DNA from: Gallionella straubiae
GTDB lineage: Bacteria; Pseudomonadota; Gammaproteobacteria; Burkholderiales; Gallionellaceae
Reading direction: 5' to 3'
Length of the DNA: 64,000 bases
Assembly: GCF_051257895.1 (NCBI RefSeq)
Contig: NZ_CP194331.1
Coordinates: forward strand, 1,550,001-1,614,000
Shown: piece by piece, positions 31,473 through 39,696 of the stretch
Numbering within the stretch: position 1 is the first letter of the stretch
Layout of the letters: every line of letters starts with the position of its first letter
Program-made: the position numbers and the translations under genes
Notes under the pieces: generated by a model
What the model was told of the DNA's origin: nothing
The model's database searches: none
Seen by the model: only the letters and a program-made list of their open reading frames with translations

Positions 31473-32811
31473 GACGGCGTTTCCACCACATCGCCGCGCC
31501 GGCCAGCGCAAGCAGCAGCGGCAGGCCCGCCAGGAAGCCGAGGCCGATGGTGGCGAGCTGCTTCTTGCCGAGCGCCAAATTGCTGTCCTTCGCGGCGCGC
31601 GGCTGCAGGGTGATGAGGTGCTCCTCGCTGACCAGCCAGTTCACCATATTCACGCCCAGGTCCACGTTGCCGCCGTTGCCGGCGAAGCTGTTGGCGAGGA
31701 ACGCGCCGCTGCCGACCACCACGATGCGCTGCTCGCGGTCGTTGATGTTGCGCTGCAGCGCGACCGCGATCACGGCGGGACCGGGGGTATCGCGCCGCTT
31801 ATCGAAGCGCGGCGTAGCATTAGGCGCGCTACGGCTCACCCAGCCGCGCGCGGCGGCTTCCACCAGCACACTGTGCTGCCATTCCGGATTTTCGTTCCAC
31901 GCCAGCGGGCGCGCCGAGGGGAAGGCGGTGATCAGGTTGAAATTGCGCGTGATGGCATGCGGCGGATAGGCCGCGCCCAGCGACCAGGTGGCGGGGGCGT
32001 TCATGCCGGCGGCGGAGGGGTCGATCACGATGCCGGGCGGCAGCAGCAGGTCGAGTTTCTCGGCGAGGCGCTCCAGCCCGTGCAGCGGCTCGGCGTCCAC
32101 CAGCCAGAGCAGGTTGCCGCCGCGCTCGACGTAGCGCAGCAGCTTGTCCACTTCGCCTGGCATGAGATCGAGCTGCGGCTGGGTGATGACCAATACGCCG
32201 ACATTGCTCGGCACCTCCTGCGCCAGCGCGAGATTCAGGCTGTTGAGGCGGAAGCCGTTCTGTTTGAGTTTCGCGCCGAAGGGATTGCCGAGGTCGTGGT
32301 TGGCGATGCCGTCCAGCTTGCGCTCGCCATGCCCGTCGAGATACATCACCAGTTGGTCGCGCTTGTGCGCGAGGCGCAAGAGCGCGCTGGTGAATATCTG
32401 CTCATTGAGCTGGGTGAGGTGTTCGCTGCGCCCTGCGTATTCGACCACCATCTCGCCGTTGAGCTGGACGCGCGCCGCGCGGGTCTTCTCCGGTTCCTTC
32501 TCCGGGTCGATGAACGCCAGAACGATGTCGGGCTTGTAGCGCTGGTAGAGCGCGAGGTAGTTGCGGATGATCTTGCGGATGTCGCCGAGGCGCGCGTCCT
32601 GCTCGGTGGCGTATACCGTGACGTTGACCGGGCCTTTCAGTTGCGCGAGCACCTCCACGCTGGCGGGTTCCAGGCTGTTGCCGGCGTTGTGCGTAACGTC
32701 GCGCTGCACGTGGTAGCACGTCGCGAGATAGCCCAGGCCGGACGCAATACCCAGCAGCAACAGCACGAACAGCAGGTTGCGCAACAGCGGATGGGTCAGG
32801 AATTTACGCAC
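31465..32811 (-). CDS. GldG-family ABC transporter auxiliary protein
   Basis: A 448-residue protein with an N-terminal transmembrane helix (LLFVLLLLGIASGLGYLA), a large periplasmic domain of the GldG/ABC-type uncharacterised transport family (VNVTVYATEQDARLGDIRKI, FIDPEKEPEKTRAARVQLNG, LVMYLDGHGERK) and a C-terminal transmembrane helix with a basic tail. It is the third gene of an ATPase-permease-GldG set. In Bacteroidetes GldAFG is needed for gliding; in proteobacteria the role is unknown. Six bases separate it from the permease gene, and it overlaps mutM. Confidence 0.88.
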   Translation of the reverse strand: MRKFLTHPLLRNLLFVLLLLGIASGLGYLATCYHVQRDVTHNAGNSLEPASVEVLAQLKGPVNVTVYATEQDARLGDIRKIIRNYLALYQRYKPDIVLAFIDPEKEPEKTRAARVQLNGEMVVEYAGRSEHLTQLNEQIFTSALLRLAHKRDQLVMYLDGHGERKLDGIANHDLGNPFGAKLKQNGFRLNSLNLALAQEVPSNVGVLVITQPQLDLMPGEVDKLLRYVERGGNLLWLVDAEPLHGLERLAEKLDLLLPPGIVIDPSAAGMNAPATWSLGAAYPPHAITRNFNLITAFPSARPLAWNENPEWQHSVLVEAAARGWVSRSAPNATPRFDKRRDTPGPAVIAVALQRNINDREQRIVVVGSGAFLANSFAGNGGNVDLGVNMVNWLVSEEHLITLQPRAAKDSNLALGKKQLATIGLGFLAGLPLLLALAGAAMWWKRRRA

Positions 32812-32817
32812 GATGGC

Positions 32818-33561
32818 TCACCCGTAGATGCGGTTGTTATGGAGGCGGCGCATCGCCAGCAGCAGGAAGAACGCGCTGAACAGCACGAAGAAGGCGGCAT
32901 CGCCGCTGTCCAGCAGGCCGGCATTGAAATTCTGGAAGTGATTCAGCGGCGAGACGAAATGCCAGGGCGAGTCTTCCGCCGCCGCGCCGATATCGGCCAG
33001 CCACAAGCCGACCAGCACCGCCAGCGCGCCGATCGCGGCGATAACCGGCTGGGTGGTGAGTGCGGAGACATACAACCCCACCGCGACGTAGCTGGCGGTG
33101 AGCAGCAGCAGGCCGAGCAGGTTGGAGAGCATCAGGCCGTGATCGAGCGCGGTGCCGAGCGCCAGGGTGTAGAGCATCAGCGGCACGCCGGCCGTCAGCA
33201 GCGTCAGGAAAGCCAGCAGGCCGAAGAACTTGCCGAGCACGATCTGGCGGCCGGACAGCGGCGCGGAGAGCAGCAGCGCAAGTGTCTGGTTGCGCCGCTC
33301 CTCGGCGATCAGGCGCATGGTGAACATCGGCGCCAGCATCATCAGCAGCAGCGCGGCGGTGTTGAACAGCGGCGCGGCGATGGTTATGGTCACGCTGGGC
33401 GGATTGGCGAGCTGCGCGAGCTGCGGCTGGATGTCGAGGAAGGCATCGAGCCGCGCGAGGAAGAACCACGCGAAGACGAACTGCAGCGCGGCGAGCGCGA
33501 ACCAGGTCGAAGGCATGGAGAACAGGCTGCGCAGTTCGCGCAGGGCGAGCAGGCGGATCAT
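32818..33561 (-). CDS. ABC transporter permease (GldF-like)
   Basis: A 247-residue membrane protein with six predicted helices: FSMPSTWFALAALQFVFAWFF-type first helix, then PLFNTAALLLMMLAPMFTMRLIAEERRNQT, which is the ABC-2 permease signature (the EERRNxT coupling segment), and four further helices. Start ATG 33561 overlaps the stop of the ATPase gene by four bases. It forms the channel part of the Gld-type exporter. Confidence 0.9.
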   Translation of the reverse strand: MIRLLALRELRSLFSMPSTWFALAALQFVFAWFFLARLDAFLDIQPQLAQLANPPSVTITIAAPLFNTAALLLMMLAPMFTMRLIAEERRNQTLALLLSAPLSGRQIVLGKFFGLLAFLTLLTAGVPLMLYTLALGTALDHGLMLSNLLGLLLLTASYVAVGLYVSALTTQPVIAAIGALAVLVGLWLADIGAAAEDSPWHFVSPLNHFQNFNAGLLDSGDAAFFVLFSAFFLLLAMRRLHNNRIYG

Positions 33562-34517
33562 GCATTTCCTCCTGGAGCATTTTTTCCGCTGTCGGTGATC
33601 TTGACGAACACCTCCTCCAGCGTGGACTGCAGCGGCGTGAGCTGCTCGACTTGCCAGCCCCGCTGTTCGGCGAGGGTGAGCAGCGCGCTGCCGGGGTTGG
33701 TCTCCGGCTCGTGCAGCACGCGGAACTGCGTGGCGGAGAGCCGCTCGACGCCGCTGACGCCCGCGATGGCTTCCAGCTCGCCCAGGGGCGGCGGGTTACG
33801 CAAGGTGACGGTGAAGCCGGAGACGCCTCCGTACTTCTGCATGCGCGCGCTGGTGTCGCCGTAGATCAGCCTGCCGTTCTGCATGATTTCCACGCGGTCG
33901 CACACGCTTTCCACCTCGCCGAGCAGGTGCGTGGAGAGGATCACGCTGCTGCTGTTGCCCAGCTCGCGGATCAGGACGCGGATGTCGCGGATCTGCGCGG
34001 GGTCGAGGCCGACGGTGGGCTCGTCCAGCACGATCACGGCGGGACGGTGGATGATGGCCTGCGCGATGCCGACGCGCTGCTGGTAGCCCTTGGACAGGGT
34101 GCCGATGATCTTTTTGCCGACTGCCTCCAGGCCGCAGCGCCGCCTGGCCTGGACCAGCGCCTCGGCGGCGTCATTCGGCTTCATGCCGCGCAGGCGCGCC
34201 GCGAAGATCAGGTAATCGTCCACGCCGAGCTCGCGATACAGCGGCGGGGTCTCCGGCAAATAGCCGATCTGCGCCTTGGCCTGCATGGGACGGCGCAGCA
34301 GGTCGATGCCGCAGATTTCGATGGCGCCGCTGTCTGGCAGCAGGCAGCCGGTCAGCATCTGCAGCGTGGTGCTCTTGCCCGCGCCGTTGTGCCCGAGCAG
34401 GCCCAGTACCTCGCCGCGCCTCAATTCCAGCGACACGCCGTGTATGACCTGCCGGTTGCCGAAGCTGCGCGTCAGGTTGCGCGCGGAAAGGGTCGTTTCG
34501 GGATGGGTGTTGGACAA
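33558..34517 (-). CDS. ABC transporter ATP-binding protein (GldA-like)
   Basis: A 319-residue ATPase with Walker A GHNGAGKSTTLQML, Q-loop GYLPETPPLY, signature LSKGYQQRVGIAQAI, Walker B VIVLDEPTVGLDPAQ and switch STHLLGEVESVCDRV. The extended C-terminal domain ending near LEEVFVKIT is typical of ABC-2/Gld and Nos-type exporters. First gene of the operon gldA-gldF-gldG-mutM; the promoter should lie in the 60-bp gap behind it, next to ptsI. Confidence 0.92.
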   Translation of the reverse strand: MSNTHPETTLSARNLTRSFGNRQVIHGVSLELRRGEVLGLLGHNGAGKSTTLQMLTGCLLPDSGAIEICGIDLLRRPMQAKAQIGYLPETPPLYRELGVDDYLIFAARLRGMKPNDAAEALVQARRRCGLEAVGKKIIGTLSKGYQQRVGIAQAIIHRPAVIVLDEPTVGLDPAQIRDIRVLIRELGNSSSVILSTHLLGEVESVCDRVEIMQNGRLIYGDTSARMQKYGGVSGFTVTLRNPPPLGELEAIAGVSGVERLSATQFRVLHEPETNPGSALLTLAEQRGWQVEQLTPLQSTLEEVFVKITDSGKNAPGGNA

Positions 34518-34577
34518 AGTCAGCGGCCGTCGTGGTTATAGGTTCGGTTAAATATAACCCAATCCATGCGCCCCGTC

Positions 34578-36302
34578 CTACGCATTGAGCCGATCCAGCA
34601 GTTCGCGTATCTTGAGCGGGTCGTCGGCGCGCAGGATCTTCTGCGTCAGCACGGCGATCTCCGGCAGGCTGGTGGTGAGCACACGCTGCTTGACGCTCGG
34701 CACCTGCGCCGGGAACATCGAGAACTGGCGCAGCCCCAGCCCCAGCAGCAGCCGTGTGTAGGCCAGTTCGCCGGCCATCTCGCCGCATACCGAAACCGGC
34801 ACGCCGAGCTTGTTGGCGGTGCCGATGACATGCGCCAGCAGGTTCAACACGGCGGGGTGCAGCGGATCGTACAGGTGCGCGACATCCTCGTCGGTGCGGT
34901 CGATGGCCAGCAGGTACTGGATCAGGTCGTTGGTGCCGATGGACAGGAAATCCAGTTTCTTGGCGAACACGTTCAGCGCCAGCGCAGCGGCGGGAATCTC
35001 GATCATGCCGCCGATTTTCACCTCGCGGTCGTAGGGGATGCCTTCGTCATCCAGGCCCTTTTTGGTGGCGTCGATGAACTGCAGGGTCTGGTTGAGTTCG
35101 GACGCGCTGGACAGCATCGGTACGAGGATTTTCACGTTGCCGTAATGCGTAGCGCGCAGCAGCGCGCGCAACTGGGTGCGGAACAGCTGCGGCTCGGCCA
35201 GGCACAGGCGGATCGCGCGCAGCCCCAACGCGGGATTGTTGGCGACGCGTTCCGCATCCTTGAGTTGCTTGTCCGCGCCGAGGTCGAAGGTGCGGATCGT
35301 GACGGGCTGGCCGTCCATGCCCGCGGCGGCGGCGCGGTACGCCTCGAACTGCTCCTCCTCGCCCGGCAGTTCGTCGCGGTTGAGAAACAGGAACTCGCTG
35401 CGGAACAGGCCGATGCCGGTCGCGCCGTTTTCCTTCACCTCGGCGATGTCCCCCGGCTTCTCGATGTTGGCGTGCAGTTCGATGAGGCTACCGTCCAGCG
35501 TATCGGCGCGCGCGCTGCGCAGCCGCTTGAGCTTCTTGCGCTCCAACTCCCACGCGCTCTGGCGCAGCTTGTATTCGGCAAGGATGGACTTGTCCGGGGC
35601 GACGATCAGCACACCCTGCTCGCCGTCGAGGATCAGCAGGTCGTTTTCGCGCACCAGTTCGCGCGCATGATGCAGGCCGACCACGCATGGCGTATTCAGG
35701 CCGCGCGCGACGATCGCGGTATGCGAGGTCGCGCCGCCGACATCGGTGACGAAGGCGGCATATTGCTGCGGCTTGAACTGGATCAGGTCGGCGGGGCTCA
35801 GGTCGTGCGCGACCAGGATCGTCTCGACGTCGTGCCGCGCCGGCGGCGGCTGGTGTCCGGGGCGGCCGGCAAGCCGCTTGAGCAGCCGCTCGGCGACCTG
35901 CTTCACGTCGGTCTGCCGCTCGCGCAGGTAGGCGTCCTCGAACTCGTCGAACTGCGCGACCAGGGTTTCCACCTGCACCTTGAGCGCCCATTCGGCGTTG
36001 CAATGCTCGCTCGCGATCATGTCGCGCGGCGCGGCGCTCAGCAGCGGGTCATCCAGGATCATCTGGTGCAGCTCGAGGAAGGCGTCGAACTCGGCGGCGG
36101 CATGGGTGGGGCGGTTGCTGCGCAGGCTCGCAAACTCCTGGCGCGTGGCCTGCAACGCCGCATCGAAGCGCGCGATCTCCTCGCCGATGAAGGGTTTGGG
36201 CAGGATGTAGTGCGCCACCTCCAGCGAGGTGTGCGAGACCAGGTGCGCATGGCCGATGGCGATGCCGCTGGAGACTGCGATGCCGTGCAACGTGAAACTC
36301 AC
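34578..36302 (-). CDS. ptsI: PTS enzyme I (phosphoenolpyruvate-protein phosphotransferase)
   Basis: Takes phosphate from phosphoenolpyruvate and passes it to HPr. 574 residues. The phosphorylated histidine lies in GGATSHTAIVARGLNTP (about 190); ATGIGLFRSEFLFLNRD and the C-terminal PEP-site VSVCGEMAGE complete the set. I take GTG 36302 as start: (M)SFTLHGIAVSSGIAIGHA is the family N-terminus and CGGAGG lies 7 bp upstream. An ATG at 36338 exists in frame, but the 12 added residues would be translated from a dispersed repeat. Same strand as ptsH, 142 bp downstream of it. With EIIA and HPr but no EIIB/EIIC genes, this is probably a regulatory PTS. Confidence 0.93.
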   Translation of the reverse strand: MSFTLHGIAVSSGIAIGHAHLVSHTSLEVAHYILPKPFIGEEIARFDAALQATRQEFASLRSNRPTHAAAEFDAFLELHQMILDDPLLSAAPRDMIASEHCNAEWALKVQVETLVAQFDEFEDAYLRERQTDVKQVAERLLKRLAGRPGHQPPPARHDVETILVAHDLSPADLIQFKPQQYAAFVTDVGGATSHTAIVARGLNTPCVVGLHHARELVRENDLLILDGEQGVLIVAPDKSILAEYKLRQSAWELERKKLKRLRSARADTLDGSLIELHANIEKPGDIAEVKENGATGIGLFRSEFLFLNRDELPGEEEQFEAYRAAAAGMDGQPVTIRTFDLGADKQLKDAERVANNPALGLRAIRLCLAEPQLFRTQLRALLRATHYGNVKILVPMLSSASELNQTLQFIDATKKGLDDEGIPYDREVKIGGMIEIPAAALALNVFAKKLDFLSIGTNDLIQYLLAIDRTDEDVAHLYDPLHPAVLNLLAHVIGTANKLGVPVSVCGEMAGELAYTRLLLGLGLRQFSMFPAQVPSVKQRVLTTSLPEIAVLTQKILRADDPLKIRELLDRLNA

Positions 36303-36310
36303 AGAAATCC

Positions 36311-36417
36311 TCCGTTCGTGCTGAGCCTGTCGAAGCATGAACTACCCATCATATGTGCGCCCATTTTAAATATCCCGAAATACCATTCCCCCTTCGACAA
36401 GTTCAGGGCAAACGGTA
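36311..36417. repeat. Inverted pair of TTCGACAGGCTCAG repeats between ptsH and ptsI
   Basis: CCGTTCGTGCTGAGCCTGTC begins at 36311 and the inverted relative CCTTCGACAAGTTCAGGGCA ends near 36410, 50 bp apart, within the 142-bp ptsH-ptsI gap. The transcript could fold into an imperfect hairpin just before the ptsI ribosome site. Confidence 0.7.
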
Positions 36418-36444
36418 TTGGCGAATATGCAGCGTCGGTCAGGC

Positions 36445-36714
36445 TCATTCGCCTTCCCCGAATTTGTCGTTGATCAGGTTCACGATGGCCTGCATCGCAT
36501 CGGCCTCGTCCTCGCCGTCGGTCTCGATGCCTATGGTCGCGCCCTTCGCGGCGGCCAGCATCATCACGCCCATGATGCTCTTCGCGTTCACGCGGCGCTG
36601 GTTGCGCGACAGCATCACCTCGCACTTGAAACTGGAAGCCAGCTGCGTGAGCTTGGCCGAGGCGCGTGCGTGCAGGCCGAGTTTGTTTACGATCGAAATT
36701 TCTTGTTGCAGCAT
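36445..36714 (-). CDS. ptsH: PTS phosphocarrier protein HPr
   Basis: An 89-residue HPr. The phosphorylated histidine is in NKLGLHARASAKLTQLA (His15), and the serine regulatory-site region reads NAKSIMGVMMLAAAKGA. ATG 36714 gives MLQQEISIVNKLGLHA. Its start lies two bases from the EIIA stop (36717), so the two are coupled. HPr should shuttle phosphate from EI to the upstream EIIA. Confidence 0.95.
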   Translation of the reverse strand: MLQQEISIVNKLGLHARASAKLTQLASSFKCEVMLSRNQRRVNAKSIMGVMMLAAAKGATIGIETDGEDEADAMQAIVNLINDKFGEGE

Positions 36715-36716
36715 CG

Positions 36717-37109
36717 CTAATCCTCGCGGCTCATGTGAACGATGCATTCGCGACCGCCCTCGACGGCGATATTCGCGAGTTCCGGCAACGTCTTGCCGGG
36801 ACTGCACACCACGCGCAGCAGCATCGGCAGGTTCACGCCCGCCACACCCATCACATGCTCGGCATGGCACAGCCGCCGCGCGATGTTGCTCGGCGTGGCG
36901 CCGAAGATATCCGCCAGGACCAGCACCCCGCCGCCGGTGTCGAGTTGCCTGATGAGCACCTGCCCCTCGGCCAGCTTCAGCTGCGGATCGTCGCCGGCCT
37001 GCACCGTCAGCACCCTGAGGTTTTTCGGCTCCTCGCCCAGCACATGTTCGACGCAATCCACCAGGCTCTCGCCCAGCGCGTTGTGCGCCACCACCAGAAT
37101 TCCAACCAC
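36717..37109 (-). CDS. PTS EIIA component, mannose family (regulatory)
   Basis: A 130-residue EIIA of the mannose/fructose type. The phosphorylated histidine is residue 9 in VVGILVVAHNALGESL; VLVLADIFGATPSNIARRL and VMGVAGVNLPMLLRVV follow the family. Start GTG 37109 is preferred: it has GGGGGTGAT about 8 bp upstream and puts the histidine at the usual position; a TTG at 37127 is possible. GTG 37109 overlaps the TAG of a preceding 46-codon ORF by one base. In betaproteobacteria such EIIA-HPr-EI sets lack sugar permeases and are thought to be regulatory. Confidence 0.9.
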   Translation of the reverse strand: MVGILVVAHNALGESLVDCVEHVLGEEPKNLRVLTVQAGDDPQLKLAEGQVLIRQLDTGGGVLVLADIFGATPSNIARRLCHAEHVMGVAGVNLPMLLRVVCSPGKTLPELANIAVEGGRECIVHMSRED

Positions 37110-37249
37110 TAGATCACCCCCATCCAATACGAGCCTGTTTCAGCAGGTTTCGTCACGCGCCATTCGCTGCGGGATACAGTGCGAGGCGCGCTCATGCCGG
37201 CCGCGCGGCGCACCTTGTGCTCGACGATCTCCTTTTCCGGATCGTTCAC
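37109..37249 (-). CDS. Small 46-residue ORF coupled between apbE and EIIA
   Basis: A GTG at 37249 overlaps the apbE stop (GTGA) and its frame runs 46 codons to a TAG that overlaps the EIIA GTG by one base (TAGTG). The peptide starts (M)NDPEKEIVEHKVRRAAGMSA, charged and probably helical, then loses any pattern (SEWRVTKPAETGSYWMGVI). The two-sided overlap argues that it is translated. I have a weak recollection of longer proteins with this N-terminus and a C-terminal membrane helix, so this may be a truncated version. No function assigned. Confidence 0.5.
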   Translation of the reverse strand: MNDPEKEIVEHKVRRAAGMSAPRTVSRSEWRVTKPAETGSYWMGVI

Positions 37250-38283
37250 GGCAGCACCTCCACATGCAGGCCCTTGTCGGCGAATTCTAGCCGTTTCTGC
37301 AGACCGGCTGTGAGGTGGATGTTGCCCTGCTCATCCACCAGCATCGCCTCGTCCGCGTTCATCCGTTGCGCGGCAGCGCGCCAGCCATTGGCTCCGGCGA
37401 TGAACAGCGGCTTGGAAACCGCATCGGACAGCACCCCGGCGCGCGGCCCGCGCGTCAGCACGGTCGCCGCCTGCACGCCCTCGGCGGGACGGCCGTTGCG
37501 CGGATCGATCAGGTGGCAGTAGCGTTTTTCGCCCAGCATGAAGTAGCGCTGGTAGTCGCCGGATGTGCCGATAGCCTCGCCATCACGCAGCTCCAGCGTC
37601 GCCAGCGCGCCGGGCTTGCGCGGATGCTGGATGCCGACGCGCCACGGGCGCTTGCCGTGCTGGCCGAGTGCGAGCACGTTGCCACCGATGTTGACCAGCG
37701 CGTTGCGGATGCCCTGCTTGCGCAATATTTCGGCGGCGCGGTCCAGCGCGTAGCCCTTGGCGTAGCCGCCGAGATCGAGCCGCACCGCCTTGTTGCGGCT
37801 GTGCGCCCTGCCCTGTTCGATGACGATGTCGCTCATCTGCGGATTGGCTGCCACCCACTGCGCAAGCTGCTTCTCGTCGGGCAGCGCCGCCTTGAACTCG
37901 TCGGCATGGAAGCCCCACAGCTGCACCAGCCCGCCGATGGCGGGGTTGAACAGGCCCTGCGACTGCTGCGCAAACTGCGCGGCATCCTGCAGCATCGCGG
38001 CAAGCTCCGGCGATACGGCCTTGCTCTCGCCCCTGGCAAAGGCCGCATTCAGTTCGCTCAGTTCGCTCGGCTGCCACGCGTGCAGCATGTCGTGCAGTCG
38101 CTGAAACTCCTGCATGACCTCGTTCGCCGCCTGCTGCGCGCGCGCCTCGTCCTCGCCGTACACGGTGACGTCCACCAGTGTGCCGAACACGTAGCTCTGC
38201 TGCTGATGCAGCGGCTCCTTGCCTTCGCAGGCGGCAAGCAACAGGACGGCGACGATTGCAAGAAGGCGGATCAGCCCGTGCAT
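37246..38283 (-). CDS. apbE: FAD:protein FMN transferase (ApbE lipoprotein)
   Basis: Transfers FMN from FAD covalently to threonine residues of flavoproteins such as NqrB/NqrC and RnfD/RnfG in the periplasm. The 345-residue protein has a lipoprotein signal with lipobox LLLAAC (Cys19). Family motifs: YVFGTLVDVTVYG, the LGGYAKGYALDRAAEIL block, ALVNIGGNVLALG, and DPRNGRPAEGVQAATVL near the metal site. It overlaps gshA by 13 bp and the downstream 46-codon ORF by three. No Nqr or Rnf gene is in the window. In related genomes gshB often occupies this place. Confidence 0.93.
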   Translation of the reverse strand: MHGLIRLLAIVAVLLLAACEGKEPLHQQQSYVFGTLVDVTVYGEDEARAQQAANEVMQEFQRLHDMLHAWQPSELSELNAAFARGESKAVSPELAAMLQDAAQFAQQSQGLFNPAIGGLVQLWGFHADEFKAALPDEKQLAQWVAANPQMSDIVIEQGRAHSRNKAVRLDLGGYAKGYALDRAAEILRKQGIRNALVNIGGNVLALGQHGKRPWRVGIQHPRKPGALATLELRDGEAIGTSGDYQRYFMLGEKRYCHLIDPRNGRPAEGVQAATVLTRGPRAGVLSDAVSKPLFIAGANGWRAAAQRMNADEAMLVDEQGNIHLTAGLQKRLEFADKGLHVEVLP

Positions 38284-39557
38284 CTGGTGATTTCCGGCGG
38301 CCCGATTTCCAGCGATGCGGCGAGCAGCGCCAGCCGCGCCACCACGCCGTAGGCATAGAAGCGGTTGGGCGTGTCGTCCGGCGCGCAGTCCGGGTTGGGC
38401 AGCGTGCAGCAGGACTCGAAGGCCAGCGGCTCGAAGGACATCCCCGGCGCATTGAGGTTCTCGTCGGTGCCGCGCTCGGTGTGCACGCGATAGAAGCCGC
38501 CGACCACGTAATGGTCGACCATGTAGACCACCGGCTCGGCCACCGCCTCGTGGATATGCTCGAAGGTATACACCCCTTCCTGCACCAGCACGTCCGAGAC
38601 TTCCATGCCTTCCTTGATCACGGCCATCTTGTTGCGCTGGCGGCGGCTCAGGCCGGTGACCTCGCTCGCGTCCTTCACCGTCATGATGCCCATGCCGTAG
38701 GTGCCCGCATCGGGTTTGACGATGACGAAGGGATCGTGCTTCACGCCGTATTCGGCGTACTTCGCGCGCATCTTCTGCAGGACTGTGTCCACCTGCGCGG
38801 CGAGACAGGTTTCACCGGCGCGCTCCTGGAAATCGACCTGGTGGCAGACCGCAAAGTAGGGGTTGATCAGCCAGGGGTCGATGCCGAGCAGCTGGGCAAA
38901 CTCGCCCGCGACACGGTCGTAGGCGGCAAAGTGCAGCGACTTGCGCCGCGTCTGCCAGCCCGCCGAGAGCGGCGGAAAGACGGCCTGCTCGAGATTCTGC
39001 AGGATGGCCGGCACGCCCCCCGACAGGTCGTTGTTGAGCAGCACCACGCAGGGGTCGAAATCCGCCAGCCCGAGCCGGTTGCCGCGCCGCACCAGTGGCT
39101 CCAGCGTCAGCGTCGAACCGTTGGGCAACTGGATAGCCGTGGGTGCGGTGATCTCGGGCAGCAGGCTGCCGACGCGCACGTGCATCCCGGCCTGCCTGAT
39201 GATGGCGACCAGTTGCGCAACGTTCTGCAGGTAGAACATGTTGCGCGTGTGGTTCTCCGGGATCAGCAGTACCCCGCGCGCCACGGGGCAGACTTTCTCG
39301 ACCGCGCTCTGCATCGCATGCACGCACAGCGGCAGGAAATCCGGATTGAGGTTGTTGAAGCCGGCCGGGAACAGGTTGGTGTCCACCGGTGCGAGCTTGA
39401 AGCCGCTGTTGCGCAGGTCCACCGAAGCGTAGAACGGTACATCATGCTCCAGCCATTGCGCGCGGAACCAGTGCTCGATGGTCGGCATGGCATCCAGGAA
39501 GCGCCGCTCCAGGTCGAGCAGCGGCCCGGTCAGGGCGGTAGTGAGATGGGGAACCAT
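38271..39557 (-). CDS. gshA: Glutamate-cysteine ligase, GshA ATP-grasp-like type
   Basis: Makes gamma-glutamylcysteine, the first step of glutathione synthesis. The 428-residue protein is the proteobacterial GshA family distinct from the E. coli enzyme: MVPHLTTALTGPLLDLERRF, DLRNSGFKLAPVDTNLFPAG, FVIVKPDAGTYGMGIMTV (ATP-binding region) and VVYMVDHYVVGGFYRVH. ATG 39557 is the first start after the divergent yqgE gap. It heads the apparent operon gshA-apbE-ORF46-EIIA-ptsH-ptsI. gshB is not in the window. Confidence 0.9.
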   Translation of the reverse strand: MVPHLTTALTGPLLDLERRFLDAMPTIEHWFRAQWLEHDVPFYASVDLRNSGFKLAPVDTNLFPAGFNNLNPDFLPLCVHAMQSAVEKVCPVARGVLLIPENHTRNMFYLQNVAQLVAIIRQAGMHVRVGSLLPEITAPTAIQLPNGSTLTLEPLVRRGNRLGLADFDPCVVLLNNDLSGGVPAILQNLEQAVFPPLSAGWQTRRKSLHFAAYDRVAGEFAQLLGIDPWLINPYFAVCHQVDFQERAGETCLAAQVDTVLQKMRAKYAEYGVKHDPFVIVKPDAGTYGMGIMTVKDASEVTGLSRRQRNKMAVIKEGMEVSDVLVQEGVYTFEHIHEAVAEPVVYMVDHYVVGGFYRVHTERGTDENLNAPGMSFEPLAFESCCTLPNPDCAPDDTPNRFYAYGVVARLALLAASLEIGPPEITRCTG

Positions 39558-39586
39558 AGTGCTCTGTGAATTATTCGATGCGGCGC

Positions 39587-39592
39587 ATTATA
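39587..39592 (-). promoter_or_regulatory. Possible -10 box of the gshA operon
   Basis: A perfect TATAAT on the minus strand 30 bp before the gshA ATG, in the 139-bp gap divergent from yqgE. A good -35 is not visible. On the plus strand TACAAT at 39685-39690 is the corresponding weak candidate for yqgE, but it lies only 6 bp before that ATG. Confidence 0.4.
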
Positions 39593-39696
39593 CATAGCGG
39601 AATAAATCTGCTGCGCGACTCCGGGATGGGGTCGGGCGTGTTGCCGCCATGCATGGCCGATAGCATCGGGTCGCGGATAATTGCTACAATGCCGCC

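Noticed and set aside
31168..33864. A long plus-strand open frame across mutM and the Gld-type transporter genes
   Set aside because: Antisense to three genes with clear motifs and overlapping starts; composition is typical of a GC-rich shadow.
36303..36338. ATG start of ptsI twelve codons upstream
   Set aside because: The extra residues come from a dispersed repeat, and the GTG at 36302 has the better ribosome site and family N-terminus.
34566..36473. A 635-codon plus-strand open frame antisense to ptsI
   Set aside because: Shadow of the enzyme I gene; no domain logic and no ribosome site.
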